The translations under genes and the position numbers were made by a program. A stretch of DNA of 64,000 nucleotides, from contig NC_079515.1 of NCBI RefSeq assembly GCF_000801105.2, forward strand, positions 4,030,001 to 4,094,000, read 5' to 3'. Below the pieces are notes generated by a model. It did no database searches and had not been told where the DNA came from. It worked only from the letters and a program-made list of their open reading frames with translations. Each line of letters opens with the position of its first letter. Position 1 is the stretch's first letter. The stretch is from Raphanus sativus. Its lineage: Eukaryota; Streptophyta; Magnoliopsida; Brassicales; Brassicaceae. Shown piece by piece: positions 1 to 13,264 of this stretch.

Positions 1-605
1 TTTTTGTTACTGATTTGTTCAAAGCTCCCTTAGATAGATCTACACAAACCAAAATTAAATAGAACAAAGACACTGGTCAAAAGACCAAACCGGAATGAAA
101 GGTTGGTTTATTATTTCATTAACGAACAAAAATCACTCAAGTAGTGTAATGTATACAAAAGGTCGCTACGTACCTTTCGAACGAAGAGATAGATGAAAAT
201 TAAAAATATATGTCTATCATCCGTAGTTAAAAATAAATGTCTATCATCTGTAGTTAATAATTATGAACAAAAATATGTTGAGAATGTTATTACATAACCG
301 ATCCATAAACTATGTTTACAAATTTAGAACATATGTTAAAATTAAATTAAAATTTTAGAAACCAATCTCGCTTGCGCAGGTCCTACCTAGTTATCTGTTA
401 CACGCTATGTTAATTTCGCACGCGTTGGCAGACGTGTGCGTTGATATCACTTTACCTTGGAATAAAACATCCTCTAATCGAACCATGAATCTACAAATTT
501 GAGAATCAATTGGAAAAAAAAAAAGAATCATCAAAACCTAATTTTACATCTTGTTCGGAGCAGATTGTTATCGTGTGTGGCAACTGGCAAAAGAGTGGGA
601 GAGAG
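1..605. other. Upstream intergenic DNA and PRA1 promoter
   Basis: AT-rich sequence with no supported gene. A short imperfect direct repeat (atgtctatcatc...gtagttaa) occurs near 211-260. The last 100-150 bases before the ATG at 606 are the likely promoter and 5' UTR of the PRA1 gene. The reading frame stays open upstream to 510, but the family N-terminus begins at the ATG at 606. Confidence 0.6.
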
Positions 606-2144
<1,539 letters not shown>

Positions 2145-2780
2145 AGTCAAACAAGAAGCTTTCAAGCTTGAAGGCTATAAACCAAAAGCGGGGATATTAA
2201 ACGTTTCAAGTAAGGGCATAAGTTGCAACTCACTCCATCATGTGCGTGAACAACAACAATCGCAGTTCTTCTCGTCTTTTAGTTAGCTCAGTAATTGTAA
2301 AGCCACTTTGGTTTAGTTGAGTTGAATCACAGGGTTGGTTGATAAATCTAAGACAAGAGAATATAGTGTTGTGTGCCGTTAAGGTTCATTGTAATGCTGC
2401 TGCTCTCAACACCAAGTCTGTGTATCTAAAGGTTCATACTCTTTTACTCTTTTACATTTGTGTTAGTGATTCAGCTTTTCGATACCTTCTTTTGCTTCTT
2501 CTACGCTGATTTTTAGCTTCTTGAGACTGAATAGAATAGTCCGTCATTGTTATTGTACAGCATGTGTGGTAAAAAGAAAGATAAAAGGGAAAAAAAAAAA
2601 AAAAAACGCATACGTATGTGGTATTACTTGTGGAGAAAGTAACAGCAAAACAGAACATAAACAACTTTTATAAGGAAAACCCAATTGACAGAAAAAAAAA
2701 GGAAAGCCCATATAATCTTATTTAAACGCAAAAAACAGTGCGTTTCCGACATAGACGGTTTACCTGCAGATAAAGATACG
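2145..2780 (+). other. PRA1 3' UTR and short intergenic region
   Basis: The 3' UTR of the PRA1 gene probably runs to about 2400. The rest is AT-rich with A-runs (2589-2606) and holds no gene. It leads into the eIF3g promoter. Confidence 0.6.
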
Positions 2781-2788
2781 AAACCCTA
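2781..2788 (+). promoter_or_regulatory. Telo-box (AAACCCTA) in the eIF3g promoter
   Basis: The motif AAACCCTA lies 98 bp upstream of the eIF3g ATG. Telo-boxes are known to be enriched just upstream of translation-machinery genes in Arabidopsis, where they help drive expression in dividing cells. The motif is seen directly; its function here is inferred. Confidence 0.55.
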
Positions 2789-2885
2789 AGATTTATTAGT
2801 TTCTCCTTACAGTTTTAGATTTACATCGAGAGAAGGTGCAACAAGCGGCGCACGCATACGAATTCAAAAAAGAAGAAGAAGGACA

Positions 2886-3909
2886 ATGACGATCGATTCG
2901 AATCAGAAAACGAGCAAGTTCCGATGGGGAGAGATGGACGAAGACGAAAACGACGACCTCGGTTTCCTCCTCCCTCCCAAGCAGGTGATCGGCCCCGACG
3001 AGAACGGACTAAAGACGGTGATCGAGTACAAGTTCAACGACCAAGGCAACAAGGTCAAGATCACCACCAAGTCGCGCGTCCGCAAGCTAGCTTCCGCGAG
3101 GCTCAACAAACGCGCCGTGGAGCGGAGGAGCTGGCCTAAGTTCGGAGACGCCGCGAACGAGGACGCCAGTAACCATCATCTCACCATGGTTTCTACCGAA
3201 GAGATTGCCTTGGAACGACCTAGGCCTCCTGGTAAAAGTTTTTTTTTATTTTATTTAAAGTTTATATCATGTGTTATGTGGTCTGTGGTCTGTTCTAAGT
3301 AAGGGCTTTTTTGGAATGTTTTATCTTTTTTTTTTCTATGTTACTTTCGGATCTAAATGGGTAATGTGATTATTTTCAGGTACCAAAGCAGAAGAATCCA
3401 AGGGAGATAGCTTGTCTCAGCTGAACAATCAGAGTGCAGTCCTCATGGTCTGCAGGATATGCAAGAAGAAAGGAGATCACTGGACATCGAAGTGCCCTTA
3501 CAAGGATCTAGCCGAACCAACCGATGTGTTCGTGGACAAGCCACCCACTAGGGAGACATCCGCATCATCAGGCAAGCCCGCTTATGTCCCGCCTAGCATG
3601 AGACAAGGTGCGGATAAAAGCGCTAGTGGTTCGGACATGAGGAGGAGGAACGATGAGAACTCTGTTCGTGTGACCAACTTGTCTGAAGACACCCGTGAAC
3701 CGGATCTGATGGAGCTGTTCCATCCGTTTGGAGCTGTCACGCGTGCCTATGTGGCGATTGATCAGAAAACTGGAGTGAGCAGAGGGTTTGGTTTCGTCAA
3801 TTTCGTGAGCAGAGAAGACGCTCAGAGAGCAATCAACAAACTGAATGGTTATGGTTATGATAACCTCATCCTCAGGGTTGAGTGGGCTACTCCAAGACCC
3901 ACCCAGTAA
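2886..3909 (+). CDS. TIF3G1: Eukaryotic translation initiation factor 3 subunit G
   Basis: Two exons, 2886-3231 and 3380-3909, joined in phase across a GT-AG intron of 148 bp, give 291 aa. eIF3g is the RNA-binding subunit of the eIF3 complex, which loads mRNA onto the 40S ribosome in the cytoplasm. The acidic N-terminus (MTIDSNQKTSKFRWGEMDED) contains the eIF3g segment that contacts eIF3i. A zinc-knuckle-like CRICKKKGDHWTSKC motif follows at about residues 139-153. A canonical RRM occupies the C-terminus, with RNP2 VRVTNL and RNP1 RGFGFVNF. The length is close to that of the Arabidopsis protein. The ATG at 2886 is the first in frame and gives the family N-terminus. The gene is closely spaced behind PRA1 and carries a telo-box upstream. 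Assignment to the At3g11400 orthologue rests on flanking genes. Confidence 0.96.
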
Positions 3910-5341
3910 ATCTCTTTTTTGTGGTTTTGTTTGGTTTTTATATCGAATTAGATGAGAAGATGTGTTATATTTATCTTTTTGATACATAGGTTTTAACTTT
4001 TAAGCAATCCTAATAGGGATGCAAGAACAGCCTAACACATGCTATTATGCAAAACAAAAGAATTAGAAGAAGAAAATTGAAAGAATGAATACATAAAAAC
4101 ATACATCCCCATCTTATAACATTAGCTATGTCTAGTCAAACTGCTTCCGAAATCATCTATCACATGGTTGGTTAGCCTAAATGTTAATTAACAATTTAAC
4201 AGAAGAAAAAAGAAAACAGTTATGCATTGTGTGGTATTTTAAAATACTAGTATTAAACAAATTGACCCCTTCTTAATGGAACACGCGATGTGTCATGTAG
4301 CCTTCTTCAATAGGATACGTACAGTGTCAACCTGATGAACATGAGTTAAGACTTCAATAAGAAACAAATGTGAGACAGCATCATGATATATTGAGAAGAA
4401 AAGGAAAGAATAATTGAGAAAGAGAGGTCAACATCAAATCTTTGAAACCAAATCTCACATTAGACCAAATAGGCACGTGTCGATGTTTGATTGTCACAAG
4501 TATGCATAATCTTATCTTAGATTCCACTTGTGTTGTGTCACACTCATTCTCCAACTCTTTATTAGTATTATCTTTTTTTGTGCCCTCTCGCTCTTTCCCC
4601 GAACCCAACAGGCACCAGCTGAACTCCATCATTGTGCAATATACAAGATTACGAAAGTGCAATCTAATACTAGTTTTTTGGCTGCTCCTTATCTTTTGAT
4701 GGTGAAATCTCTTATTTTCAACTAACTGTTTCGTGTTGCATTATAGAGTTGATTTCTTTGTGCGTAGAGAGTGTACACAAACTCAACTTGTGCTTGGTTT
4801 TAAACGTCAGGAACGACGATGGTAATTTTTTTTGTAAAATCACAAAATAGCATCTAGTTTTAAGAATCATCATTTAGAAGTTGATTAAACTATATTTAAA
4901 TATAATCTTAATGCATACAACATAAGGCTACTCGATAGTACGAAGGTTTAGTTTGTATAGAACATGATCGAATAGAAGAATATTTGATTATTTGATCATC
5001 GTGGCAACTGGCAAGTGGCAAGTAATGGACGGTTCGTGGTTCATATAATATTTTATGTTCAAGTTGATAAAGTTAATCTACAAAAAAAAATGAGGATCAC
5101 TTTTTTTTTATTTCGTTTCTTCCTTCCAAGTGGATATTAACTAGTCAATTAAACCAAATCCGTGGTTAGTTAATGATTGGTTCCGATGTTAACTGACATT
5201 AAGCATTACTGCATTAGACAATGTTGCCCAGACAATTTTCTTAATTATCTTACACTAAATTAAACTATATGTATTAAATCGTTACTTTTATTTTAGATTC
5301 CAGCTGACTCTTCCTGACAATTACAATTTTAAAATCTAATA
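3910..5341. other. Intergenic region with no gene
   Basis: AT-rich DNA between the convergent eIF3g and PP2CA genes. It holds the eIF3g 3' UTR (to roughly 4000) and several open frames under 100 codons that match no family I recognise and lack coding bias. No RNA gene was seen. Confidence 0.5.
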
Positions 5342-5569
5342 TTCTCTCCGTCTTATATTAAGTGTCGTTTTAAAGAATTTTTTTCGTTGCAAAATAAGTG
5401 TCGTTTTAGAGTTTCAATACAAAATTTATTAATTTTATTCTCCATTCTATTTTTCTATTAGTTGAATTGTATCGGTAATGATGTTTTTATATTGAAAATA
5501 TGCAAAATTAAATGTTTTTTAATCCGTGTGCACAAGTCTAAAATGATACTTATAATGAAACAGAGGGAG
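5342..5569. mobile_element. Stowaway-like MITE (Tc1/mariner type)
   Basis: A 228-bp AT-rich element bounded by TA dinucleotides at 5340-5341 and 5570-5571. The left end (TTCTCTCCGTCTTATATTAA) and the inverted right end (CTCCCTCTGTTTCATTATAA) are imperfect terminal inverted repeats of the CTCCCTCYGTTYC type. That type is typical of plant Stowaway elements, which insert at TA. It is non-coding. A subterminal AGTGTCGTTTTA motif occurs twice (about 5361 and 5397). Confidence 0.75.
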
Positions 5570-5571
5570 TA

Positions 5572-6245
5572 GTTAAAAAGGATAAAACTCGAGAATCAAT
5601 ATTAGTAAACGAATTCGTGAACCGTTCCATCTACACAATTGATTTCTTGCTATTTACTATCCACGAATATTATTACATAGTCAATATCAACATTCTAATG
5701 TACTTAATCGACACACGCTACGATACGATACGCCACGCCATGCCACCTTAGTGTGCCATTCAAATAAATAACTTTGATGCTTAAAGATTCGAGCCAAACC
5801 GGTTTAGATTTAAATCAGCAGTACGAGTCTGTGATTACAAATAAATAACTTTGATGCTTAAATCACCGTACTTTTAGTGCATGGTTAATGTTTCTGTTAT
5901 TATTTTCTCACCTGATTTTAAATCTGCTCAAGAACGCATTTTTGGCTTAACCAGAGATATGTTTGTGTTGTTTATCTTCATCTACGCAATACTTTGTTTA
6001 TTTCTCTACTTGATTACAAATCCACATATAATAATATTGCCTAAAAATAATATGGGAAAATAAAAAGAAAATGCGTACCAACTTCTTAATAAGCTCTTTT
6101 TCTTTCCCAGCCCGAATTAAGAGCTGTTTAAAGCACCTTAAACAAGAGAAAACTAAAATTAAAAAAAAATATTATAAATCAAGAAAAATTACAATTAGGT
6201 ATTTAACAATTTATCTAATCTAATACTACTTAATTAAAGTCCTAA
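5572..6245. other. Intergenic region with a short direct repeat
   Basis: No gene seen. A perfect 25-bp direct repeat (caaataaataactttgatgc plus five bases) occurs at 5761-5785 and 5838-5862. The 3' UTR of the minus-strand PP2CA gene probably occupies the last 100-200 bases. Confidence 0.5.
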
Positions 6246-7540
6246 TCAAGACACTTGATTATTCCTCCTCTTCCTCAAGTCAACCACCACCACGCTCACG
6301 TTATCGGAGCTCTGTCTCGCCAGAGCCAGCTTCGTCAACAGCAACGCCGCGTCCGAACACGCGTTGTGCGCCATATCAGAGTCCCCTTCAGCAGCAGCTT
6401 GAAGGCACATGCGAGCAACGCCGCACGCCGTCTCGTTCGTCACAACGTCCCAGAGTCCATCACTCGCCAGGATCAAGCACTCGTCCTCGTCTGTTCGATC
6501 CGTCACGGTAACCTCCGGATCCGGAATCACGTAAGGTTTTAAGTAGTTATCACCGATAGCTCTCGACATGGCGAGAACTCCTAGAACCCGAGCTCCGTCC
6601 CAGTAGATAACCCGCCCGCCCGCTTGTTGGATCCGAATTAATTCATCGGGTCGATCCGGCTGTTACATCAACGGAAAAAAAACTGTTAGCAACTCCGTTA
6701 ACATTAGTTACAAAAAAAAAAAAACTCCGTGAAACATTTAAATCTAGAGATCACGGTAACGGAAGTCGTTATAACTACCTTATGATCTGAAGAGAGAGGG
6801 ATGGCTACACCGTTACGGCACAGCACGGCGCGAGAGTCTCCGCAGTTAGAGACGACGATCTTCTCCGGCGTGACTAACGACACCACGGCGGTGGATCCGA
6901 CGGCGTCGCACTGAGGAGACTGCAATTCGCATCTGCAGGAGCTCTTCACGCTGCTCCGACTCGCGCCGTTGGAGTCTCGCTGGCTAACTTCTCTATCCAT
7001 CTTCTGGAAGCTCTTCACCATCGTCTCCTTCCACACGTCTTCTCCTCCGGTGGCCATAGCTTCGACGTCATGCTTCACTATCTCATGCAACCGCTCCCTG
7101 CACTTCTCCGCGACGTGAGAGCAGCCGTGGCCGTCGAACACTCCGTAGAAGTGGAGATTCTCGGAGTTTCTCTCGATCAGCGAGTGGTGGATCGAGACGG
7201 CGTCCTCCATGTCTCTCCTCTTCCCGCAAACCGACGTCGTCCCGATCTTAGGCGCATCGGAGACGAAAGAGCTCTCCGCTTCCGTCGCGGAGCTGGGAAT
7301 CGTGTTTGAATTCTTAACCGGCGCCTTCTCCACGTTGTTCCTATCACTACGTGCATTCGATTCCAGATCCGGCGACGGTGTCTCGCGTTTCTGCCGCTTA
7401 CGGGAACTCTCGAGAGGAGGAGCGACGATCTTGATCGAAGGGAGTAGATCTAACCTCCGTCTCAGAGAAGCTCGAGCAGAGGAATCGACCGTAACCGTCG
7501 GTTCACTCTCCCCAACAATACCGCAGCAAATCCCAGCCAT
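6246..7540 (-). CDS. PP2CA: Clade-A protein phosphatase 2C (ABA co-receptor)
   Basis: Two exons on the minus strand, 7540-6779 and 6659-6246, encode 391 aa. Clade-A PP2Cs dephosphorylate SnRK2 kinases and so block abscisic acid signalling until ABA-bound PYR/PYL receptors inhibit them. They act in the nucleus and cytoplasm. Visible PP2C motifs are RRDMEDAV (about residue 109), the metal-binding VFDGHG (D136), NCGDSRAV, and SDGLWDVV near the C-terminus. The segment [14 protein letters not shown] carries the conserved tryptophan that docks into the receptor gate. The first 100 residues are the variable N-terminal extension with the basic RKRQKR stretch, a likely nuclear signal. The start MAGICCG is the family start; an upstream in-frame Met at 7606 is a UTR artefact. 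Near-identity of the C-terminal third to my memory of AHG3/PP2CA and its place next to eIF3g support the name. Confidence 0.96.
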
Positions 7541-7827
7541 TTGATCTCGAGCAACCACCACAATTAACAACAACTTCAATAATAAACAAACAATTCTCAG
7601 ATACAATCACTGAGAGAATAGGAAATAGAGAGAGAGATATTTGAGCGTTAAGAAATGCAATGGGATTTTAAAAAGGAAAGGTTTGATTTAAAAAGGAAAG
7701 GAGAAAGAAAAAGTTTTTTTTTTTCGCATGGAAGGGTAACACGTAATTTACGGGCAGGGGGCGTGAATGAAAGCTTTATTAATGAGTTGCTGACCGTCAC
7801 CCCCCCCCCCATCAACGGGCAGCATCC

Positions 7828-7948
7828 GACACGTACCCTTTGGTGTGACGTTCCATTTCCTGGTACCTAGATACAATCTCTGCCGTTCATTCTTCTTTTT
7901 TCCTTTTTCGGATCTATACACGTGTTCCCGGTACGCCGTTAACGTGGC
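7828..7948 (-). promoter_or_regulatory. ABRE-type cluster upstream of PP2CA
   Basis: Within 410 bp upstream of the PP2CA start codon there are three ACGT-core motifs: GACACGTACC (7828-7837), CACGTGTT (7919-7926, G-box/ABRE) and ACGTGGC (7942-7948, a strong ABRE core). Clade-A PP2C genes are known to be ABA-induced through ABF factors. The motifs are visible; their use is inferred. A run of 11 C residues lies at 7800-7810. Confidence 0.5.
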
Positions 7949-10138
7949 CCAATCACAGCGCGACACGGCTTAACGGTAACGACCGGCCTTTCTTGACACG
8001 CATGTGGTCCACCCCTTCATTTTGTTCTTTTCTTTTTGTTTGTTTAATTATTAAAATACAGAAAATATGCTGTTAATTAAATAAGTAGAGTCAGGGGTCA
8101 AAAATAATGGAAGAGTGACAATCTTGTTCTAAAATACTCGAGCTACTTATTTATCAACTTTTTCATAAAATAATCATCACCCGATAATCACTAACATATG
8201 CTACATGTTATAAAGTCTTTAGTAGTAGAAGATTATATACTATTTCGATAAATATTCTGTATTAGTATTGGATTTGATCTGATCGTTGTGTGTTATGAGT
8301 CTGTGACATGATTTATATGGCCAATCATAATCCAAAAATAAGTATGATTCTATAGAGAAACAAAGAATTGATTCCCAAAAAATAAATCCGACAATAATTT
8401 TTTTTTTTGAAACACATCCGACAATTAGTTAATATCCACACTTTACAACTAAACGTGCACGCTAAAATGTTAAAGATTTAGATTTAGTTAGTTTTTATTC
8501 TTGAGATCTTAAACGCGTGCAGATAAACTAAATTATAAATAGAAGATCTAAATATGATGGGCTAAGTTTGAAGAGAAATCGAGTTACCTATTGGCCAATT
8601 AGTCCTGACATTAACAAATTCATAATTACTGGTTTGAACTCGAAACCAATATAACTATATATCGATCACATATGCAGGATTCAGAATCCTCTGTCTGCAT
8701 ATATTTCAGCTCATTCTATACGCATTATTCATGCAACTCTAGTCTCTGATTATTTCAGAATGCGTGCTTCTATATTTGTTGACAAATAAAATGTTCGAGA
8801 TTGTTATTTATCAATAACGAAAATGCTCGAGATATTTTGGTTTCGTATCGATGACTGAATTGTAATTTTTTATTTTGTTTATGATTTCTCTTATGCTTAG
8901 TCGATGCAAGTGTTGGAAAATCGACACGTAGTAATGTTCGTCTCCCACTTGTGCTTAGATTCAACTCGCATCACTGATTCACCTTTCATGAAGAGGTGTA
9001 TACGACCACGTCTATATATTAATATTCATCGTCGAATTCTTGTTTATTACGAAGAAAAAAATTCTGAAATATATACCATGTACTAGATACATACGTATTA
9101 TAAGATTGATAATATCAGTAAGCTATTCAAAATATCCTATAAGCTTTGTCAGAATGAAAGAAAAGTTGGATATAAAATCCTTACGTGCGAAATTGCTATA
9201 ATTTTTCTGTTATGTGTTTTTATCTTTGTAATTACGAAGACTACAGTATATGAGATCGATCAATCATCTGTTGGGAAACTGAAAAACAATAATGCTCACA
9301 AGTTTAAGTTTGTATGGTGATAAAGAGCAAATAATCTTTTAAAACTGTAGTCCTCTCTGCCTATAACCAAAACATTCAAAAGCATATATTGATTTATAAA
9401 TTCATAAATACTAAACGAAAAAATACAAATGATATCATCAACTTTTGTATCAAAAAAATATGCTGAAAATACTCAACTTTCGTGAGTGCAATGGACTGCT
9501 GAACAAATCAGCCAGTCGTAATTTTCCTTCCACGTGAAAACATTTAAAGAAATATTCAACTGATCTAGTGATTATCAGATTCAAAGTACGTTGATTTCTT
9601 CAATCAATCTCCTGCTCTTGATCAGAGAGAAGTCATCACACAATTAGAAGAACAAAAATCTAACCACAAGCGAAAACCGACACGCGATTAAATCCGCGCG
9701 TGGAAGAGAAGATGTCACTAGTACTCCTTCGCATTTTATGCTTTGGACAAGTTGTGGGGCATGATATGCTGCGTCTGCACCACACTAACTCCCTCGCATC
9801 CAGCTGTGACCATAATTGAACGCGTCTACGTAAGCCCGTGAGAAAGTGCGAAACACGCGCCTTTTTGCTGGGACCCAACACAGTCTGAAACTGACTTCTG
9901 ACTCCTGCCTGCTCAAAGTATCTTGTTTTGTTTTTATAGATTTTTCTGTAGCCTCCGAGACGAGGCCTGAGCGACACGTTTACAATCTGACGTGGATGCT
10001 GTGAGATGCTTCCTCGGTGACTTCTCCATGACTCGAATTCGGCGATTATCCACGTTTCTATTAATTACACGCATATACTCTTTTTTTTTTGTTTTCTAAA
10101 AAATTACACGCATATACTTTCTGCTGTTGTTTTCGTAT
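7949..10138. other. Intergenic region with no gene
   Basis: About 2.2 kb of AT-rich sequence beyond the PP2CA promoter. No coding exon, RNA gene or clear element ends were recognised. Open frames here are short and without family resemblance. Confidence 0.45.
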
Positions 10139-10154
10139 TTATCTTTTAGACCTA

Positions 10155-11032
10155 TAAAAAAACAAAAAGAGATAAGAGAGATAAAACCCTCCTCCTTCTC
10201 TCTAGCTTACACAGATAACGTTTGCGTTTTCCGGCCGGCGGAGTGGCTCCTCTAGCCACCGCCGGTCCGGCTTTCTTTGTTTTTTCTTTCTTTTATTCTG
10301 TCTTGCATGTCGGCTTGGGAGGAAGAGAACTTTACGCTTCCTTTCCGTTTTAGAAGTAAAGTGTTTTGACTCCAGGACGGCGGAATTCCATTAATCCGTC
10401 GCCGCTGGCTTTTGACTCCGGGAGCAGAGGATCGTTATTCCTCGCACCGCCGGCTTCGTTTTGGAGTTACCTGTGTTTAAATCCGTGAGACGGGCGGATG
10501 CTTTTCCTCTCTTTAGGGCTTGGTTCGGTCGTGTGGAGGCGATCTCGTAAAGATGAAGTTTTCCGATGATCGTTGTGAGTTTTTTGAAGGCGGAAAAGGT
10601 TTGAATCGGAAAGTTGATAGGCGCGTCTGATTGGTCGGGATGAGATCTCGAACTGGATCCGATGAAGCTCTTCTTTCATCGAGACCAGACGCAGAAGATG
10701 GGTGGAGTAGGCTCCGGTAGGCTCCGGCGAATCGTGTATGTCGGTTTGCGGCTGCCGGGCGGTGAAACGGAGCAGCGACGGTTGGACGGTGTACTTGCGA
10801 TGCATGTCTCCCTCATTGGTGAGGTTCGGACACGTGTTCGTGTCGGTCTTGACAAGTGCGTTGCTTTTCTCTCATGGGCTTCGATAGTTTGTTTAAGGTC
10901 CAGTTTGTGGCTTTAGTTTGTCCCAGTAGATTTGGGATTTATGTATGGTTGTTGTAATACGGGCTTCGGCTTGGCTGTAATGGGCTTTGGGCCTTTCTTA
11001 ATAAAAATATAGATGGCAAAAAAAAAAAAAAA
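10155..11032 (+). mobile_element. Non-autonomous LINE-type retroposon with perfect TSD
   Basis: An 878-bp insertion ends in TTAATAAAAATATAGATGGC plus poly(A) (11018-11032). It is flanked by a perfect 16-bp target duplication, TTATCTTTTAGACCTA, at 10139-10154 and 11033-11048. The body is GC-rich (ccggccggcggagtgg...) and unlike its AT-rich surroundings. No reverse transcriptase is encoded, so it needed an enzyme in trans. The 3' end resembles that of the opposite-strand element at 12361-13256. Open frames inside (for example 10467-10805 minus) have no family match. It may be an internally deleted LINE retaining its UTRs. Confidence 0.85.
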
Positions 11033-11048
11033 TTATCTTTTAGACCTA

Positions 11049-12352
11049 ATAATAGTTATTTATTATATATACAGAGTATTATTTTGAACCATAATTTATA
11101 ACCATGAATTTATACACAATTCCAATTCAGATCCCTTCATCGAAGAGTTTTTTTTTTGTTTTTAACTTTTTTTTGTCTCCAACAATATTTAAAAGCTAAT
11201 GTTTCCTCCATTCACTTATATACAGTAATTACATTTAACTTTTTATTTCACAAATATATTATATTTTTTGTTAAAATATTAACAAGATATATAGTTTTAA
11301 AACTTTTAATCAAAGACATTAAAATTACTAAATGCTATTGACTGATAGTTATTAAAATATATAGTAAAATATATAATAAATTTAGTTATAAATATTTATT
11401 ATATTTAAAATTTTAGATTTTTTTTGTTGAGAATTTTTTTAAAGAAAATTTATTTGTAAGAACGAAGAGAATATATCATAATAAAGAAAAAAATTAGTTT
11501 TAGTTTTAACTGATTATTTGATAAAAATATCTTATTTTATAACTTTTTCTCTAAAATTAATAAAATAATTTATATATTAAAATAATCTCTATAAATGGGG
11601 TAGATTTTATTTTTGAGCAATATGCAAATATTGAAAACAAATCCTTCTCTTGCATAGATTCCATGAGAGCACACAATAATATAGTAGTGGAATACTGAAT
11701 TTCCGAATTATATTTTTATAAAGCAAGGGGATGGTAACACATGTCCTCTTTTGGTCTAAAGGAGCAGGTCTAATTTCACCAAAGCTTAGGACAGCAGGAA
11801 AGCACGACGAACCACTTGTACTACAACACGTTGCATGTTTCAGCTGTCACGGGACAGACCTACCGCTACCGCCACGTGACGGTTAAAGCAAAGGCGTGTG
11901 GCCTAACCTGTAAGAAGAGATCACCGGGACGAACCTAACACATACGCGAAAATCGACCGATCTTGCTCGACACGTTTGCATGTTTTTCTTGTTCGTTTAA
12001 TCAATAATTACAAAGAGTTGGCCAGTTAGGTTGATTACATTAAAGTTGACAAAAAGGTTGATTACATTAAATATTTGAATTAGGAAACTAAACTATTTGT
12101 ACACGTAACCTTACTTAATTGTCTTGGAAACTTCTTCCCATATGATGATGATTCACCAGAAGGAATACGGCACCTCGTCCTATAGATTATTAGTATATGA
12201 TTAGTTTAACCGATTTTAGTCTAATGCCAGACATTCAGATAACATCTGATTGGCCGTCCAGTTTTTTGTTTTGTTTTTTTTTTTCATATGTTAAACTTCA
12301 GGATGATTGCGGCAATGTTCTACAAACTTCAACTACTATGCTTGTCAAACAT
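11049..12352. other. AT-rich intergenic DNA between two retroposons
   Basis: No gene or RNA seen. The sequence is very AT-rich from 11049 to 11640, then mixed. A few CACGTG-like motifs (near 11874) are isolated and not next to a gene. Confidence 0.45.
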
Positions 12353-12360
12353 GTTGAGAG

Positions 12361-13256
12361 TTTTTTTTTTTTTTTTGCCAACTTGTATTAATATTAAACA
12401 AGGAACATTATACAAAAGCCCACTGGCATGCAAAGCCCAAAACGTACAAACCCTAGCCAACATACAACTAAATGAAGACCCAACATACAACTAAATGAAG
12501 ACCCAACAACAGCCTAAATACAAGACACGTCAGATGCACTATCGGTGACGAGACTCATCAACGTGTTACCCTCATCAACATGTTACCCGCAAGAGAAGGG
12601 AGAAAACACGTGTTCGAAGCAGCCTCCACCATTTTTTCCGATCTGAACTTTGTCGCCGGAACTTACCGGATACACTATCCCGATCACAGAACCCACCAGC
12701 TTCATCGCATGAACATTATCCAATGGAGAGCCTCAATCGACTGTAATTGAGATTTCATCCAATCTCACGCCTCATAGATAGAGGAGAAGCTTTACACATA
12801 TCGGAATCACCACCACCGGAGAGCTTCAATCAAACCAGATTCGAGAACTCCTCCGCATCAACAATCACCAACCACAAAAAAACATAATCTTCTCGCAGAT
12901 CGAGAATTTTTTTTTGAATAAAACGCAAAACGCCGACTTCACACTAAAGTACGAATCAAAGTCGGAAACAAAGCCAGCCGCTATCACCGAAGGATAAAGT
13001 GATAGCGCCAGTCATAAGCCAGCCACCCGATGCAATCGATTGCCACCGTTGCTGGAGAGAAAACCCAAACTAAATTACACTAGAAACGAAATAAAACAAA
13101 AGCAAAAGACAAGCTATCCCGACGGTGACGCCTAGGGCGCGCCACCGTCGGAAGACCACATGCACTTGTCGGAAACGATAAACTTGAAGAGAGAAGTTAA
13201 ATAGTTATTTATATCAAAGTAATACAAAGAAAATGAAAATTTTTAAGAACAAGAAG
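12361..13256 (-). mobile_element. LINE-tailed retroposon remnant, minus strand
   Basis: On the minus strand the sequence ends ...AATATTAATACAAGTTGGC followed by a 16-base poly(A), seen as T at 12361-12376. This is the same type of end as the element at 10155-11032. A short possible target duplication, GTTGAGAG, occurs at 12353-12360 and 13257-13264, giving about 896 bp. An internal T-run at 12907-12915 suggests a second poly(A) and hence a composite or nested insertion. No coding capacity is visible. The left end is firm; the right end rests on the short duplication only. Confidence 0.5.
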
Positions 13257-13264
13257 GTTGAGAG

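Noticed and set aside
7655..7966. Small open frames upstream of PP2CA
   Set aside because: They overlap the promoter motifs and a C homopolymer; no conserved peptide was recognised.
10467..10916. Coding frames inside the GC-rich retroposon
   Set aside because: They overlap on both strands, are under 115 codons and resemble no family; the region is explained by the retroposon.
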